Positions 32,624 through 32,956 of a stretch of 32,956 bases of DNA are shown one piece after another. The stretch's first letter is position 1. Every line of letters begins with the position of its first letter. The stretch is from Campylobacterales bacterium (GTDB taxonomy: Bacteria > Campylobacterota > Campylobacteria > Campylobacterales > QNZT01), in the NCBI GenBank assembly GCA_027081495.1, contig JALWKJ010000233.1:1-32956 (forward strand), read 5' to 3'. The position numbers were made by a program, and so were the translations under genes. The notes beneath the pieces were generated by a model that saw only the letters and a program-made list of their open reading frames with translations, did not search any database and was not told the DNA's origin.

Positions 32624-32893
32624 CTACTCATGAAAACATAAATTCGTGTGAACATACCATTTTATAATATCCATAGAGGAGAGGTTTCTCTCTCTTTGAT
32701 CGGGCGGTACGCCGTATATTCTTAGTTTACTGCTTACGATAGCGCTTACGAGATATAAAAAAAGTCCTCCTCCCGCGGCTATAATCCAGTTATATTCATA
32801 CCAGATATAAAACGATATCAAAAAAGGCGTTATCACTAAAATAAAATATAGAGAAAAAGTGTAATAGTCACAATATAATCTGACACAATTCAA
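32624..32893 (-). CDS. Small membrane protein of unknown function
   Basis: About 89 residues if it starts at the TTG at 32893. The frame is open to the window edge (32956), but upstream codons overlap the leader of the divergent plus-strand gene and look non-coding. A shorter start is GTG at 32836. Two membrane helices are visible (YTFSLYFILVITPFLISFYI and WIIAAGGGLFLYLVSAIVSS), followed by a polar tail with VPPDQRERNLSSMDIIKWYV. No family is recognised. No good ribosome binding site decides the start. It shares the bidirectional terminator with the third chemoreceptor gene. Confidence 0.5.
   Translation of the reverse strand: MNCVRLYCDYYTFSLYFILVITPFLISFYIWYEYNWIIAAGGGLFLYLVSAIVSSKLRIYGVPPDQRERNLSSMDIIKWYVHTNLCFHE
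32874..32879 (+). promoter_or_regulatory. -10 element for the plus-strand gene at the right edge
   Basis: TATAAT at 32874-32879, 61 bases before the ATG at 32941. No TG extension or -35 seen. It would give a leader of about 55 bases that contains the hairpin at 32910-32938. Confidence 0.4.
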
Positions 32894-32909
32894 GAAAATA
32901 AAGCTACAA

Positions 32910-32938
32910 TTTCTCCTGGACAAGAAGTTCAGGAGAGA
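32910..32938 (+). promoter_or_regulatory. Hairpin that would hide the ribosome binding site of the edge gene
   Basis: Bases 32910-32921 pair with 32927-32938 over 12 base pairs (two G-U wobbles) around the loop AAGAA. The right arm contains AGGAGA (32931-32936), the Shine-Dalgarno of the ATG at 32941. Such a structure would limit translation unless opened by temperature, a protein, a ligand or an RNA. Confidence 0.55.
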
Positions 32939-32940
32939 CA

Positions 32941-32956
32941 ATGAATCTGCATACAC
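32941..32956 (+). CDS. Start of an unidentified gene (cut by right edge)
   Basis: ATG at 32941 with AGGAGAG (32931-32937) just upstream; only five full codons (MNLHT) are visible, so no function can be given. The good ribosome binding site and the upstream -10 element support a real start. Confidence 0.45.

Noticed and set aside
32894..32956. Minus-strand open frame extending to the window edge as coding
   Set aside because: It overlaps the promoter-distal leader and ribosome binding site of the plus-strand gene, and its residues do not look like a plausible N-terminus.

Overview
The window looks like a piece of a Campylobacterota (epsilonproteobacterial) chromosome, probably from a motile, free-living member. 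This rests on gene content and gene order plus the AT-rich composition and promoter style, not on a database search. Several blocks match gene neighbourhoods I know from Campylobacter jejuni: pseudouridine synthase-purB-nrdA (left end), dcd / accB-accC / SurA-like chaperone / gltX / malic enzyme (about 9.8-17.5 kb), folE-fliI (27.2-29.1 kb) and nifS-nifU (29.1-31.3 kb). No rRNA, tRNA, CRISPR array, insertion sequence, prophage or integron was seen.

Layout. 1-4427: an S4-type RluA pseudouridine synthase (cut by the left edge) diverges from purB-nrdA. 4583-6707: a membrane-anchored protein with a degenerate OmpA-like domain, followed by a membrane-anchored coiled-coil protein. 6767-8189: an overlapping pair, a shrunken NtrC-type AAA+/Fis protein and a PAS/kinase-like protein lacking kinase signatures. 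8166-10342 (minus): dcd-RDD-MFS operon. 10479-12813: accB-accC plus a histidine phosphatase, translationally coupled. 12797-14722 (minus): VWA lipoprotein and SurA-like periplasmic chaperone. 14800-17969: gltX, malic enzyme and a half-length asparaginase. 18027-20493: a NIT-type chemoreceptor with a separate Aer/CetB-like PAS protein. 20596-24928: zinc metallopeptidase, lipoprotein hydrolase, acidic helical protein, an orphan lipoprotein and a four-helix membrane protein. 25137-32580: chemoreceptor, folE-fliI, nifS-nifU and a hairpin-anchored chemoreceptor. The right edge holds a small membrane protein (minus) and the first codons of a plus-strand gene.

How the genes work together. The core is housekeeping: purine and deoxynucleotide supply (purB, nrdA, dcd), fatty-acid precursor synthesis (accB, accC), translation (gltX, pseudouridine synthase), folate (folE) and Fe-S assembly (nifS, nifU). 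A second theme is motility and taxis: three chemoreceptors, a redox-type PAS partner and fliI. All three chemoreceptor genes have sigma-28 (FliA)-like promoters with the same 11-base spacing between the two boxes, so they are probably expressed with the late flagellar genes. Several housekeeping genes instead have extended -10 promoters of the form TGnTATAAT without a clear -35.

The window is mostly ordinary chromosome. The points most worth a second look are the hairpin that would bury the ribosome binding site of the last gene, the 9-bp dyad over the nifS promoter, the degenerate AAA+/PAS regulator pair, and the split chemoreceptor/PAS pair.
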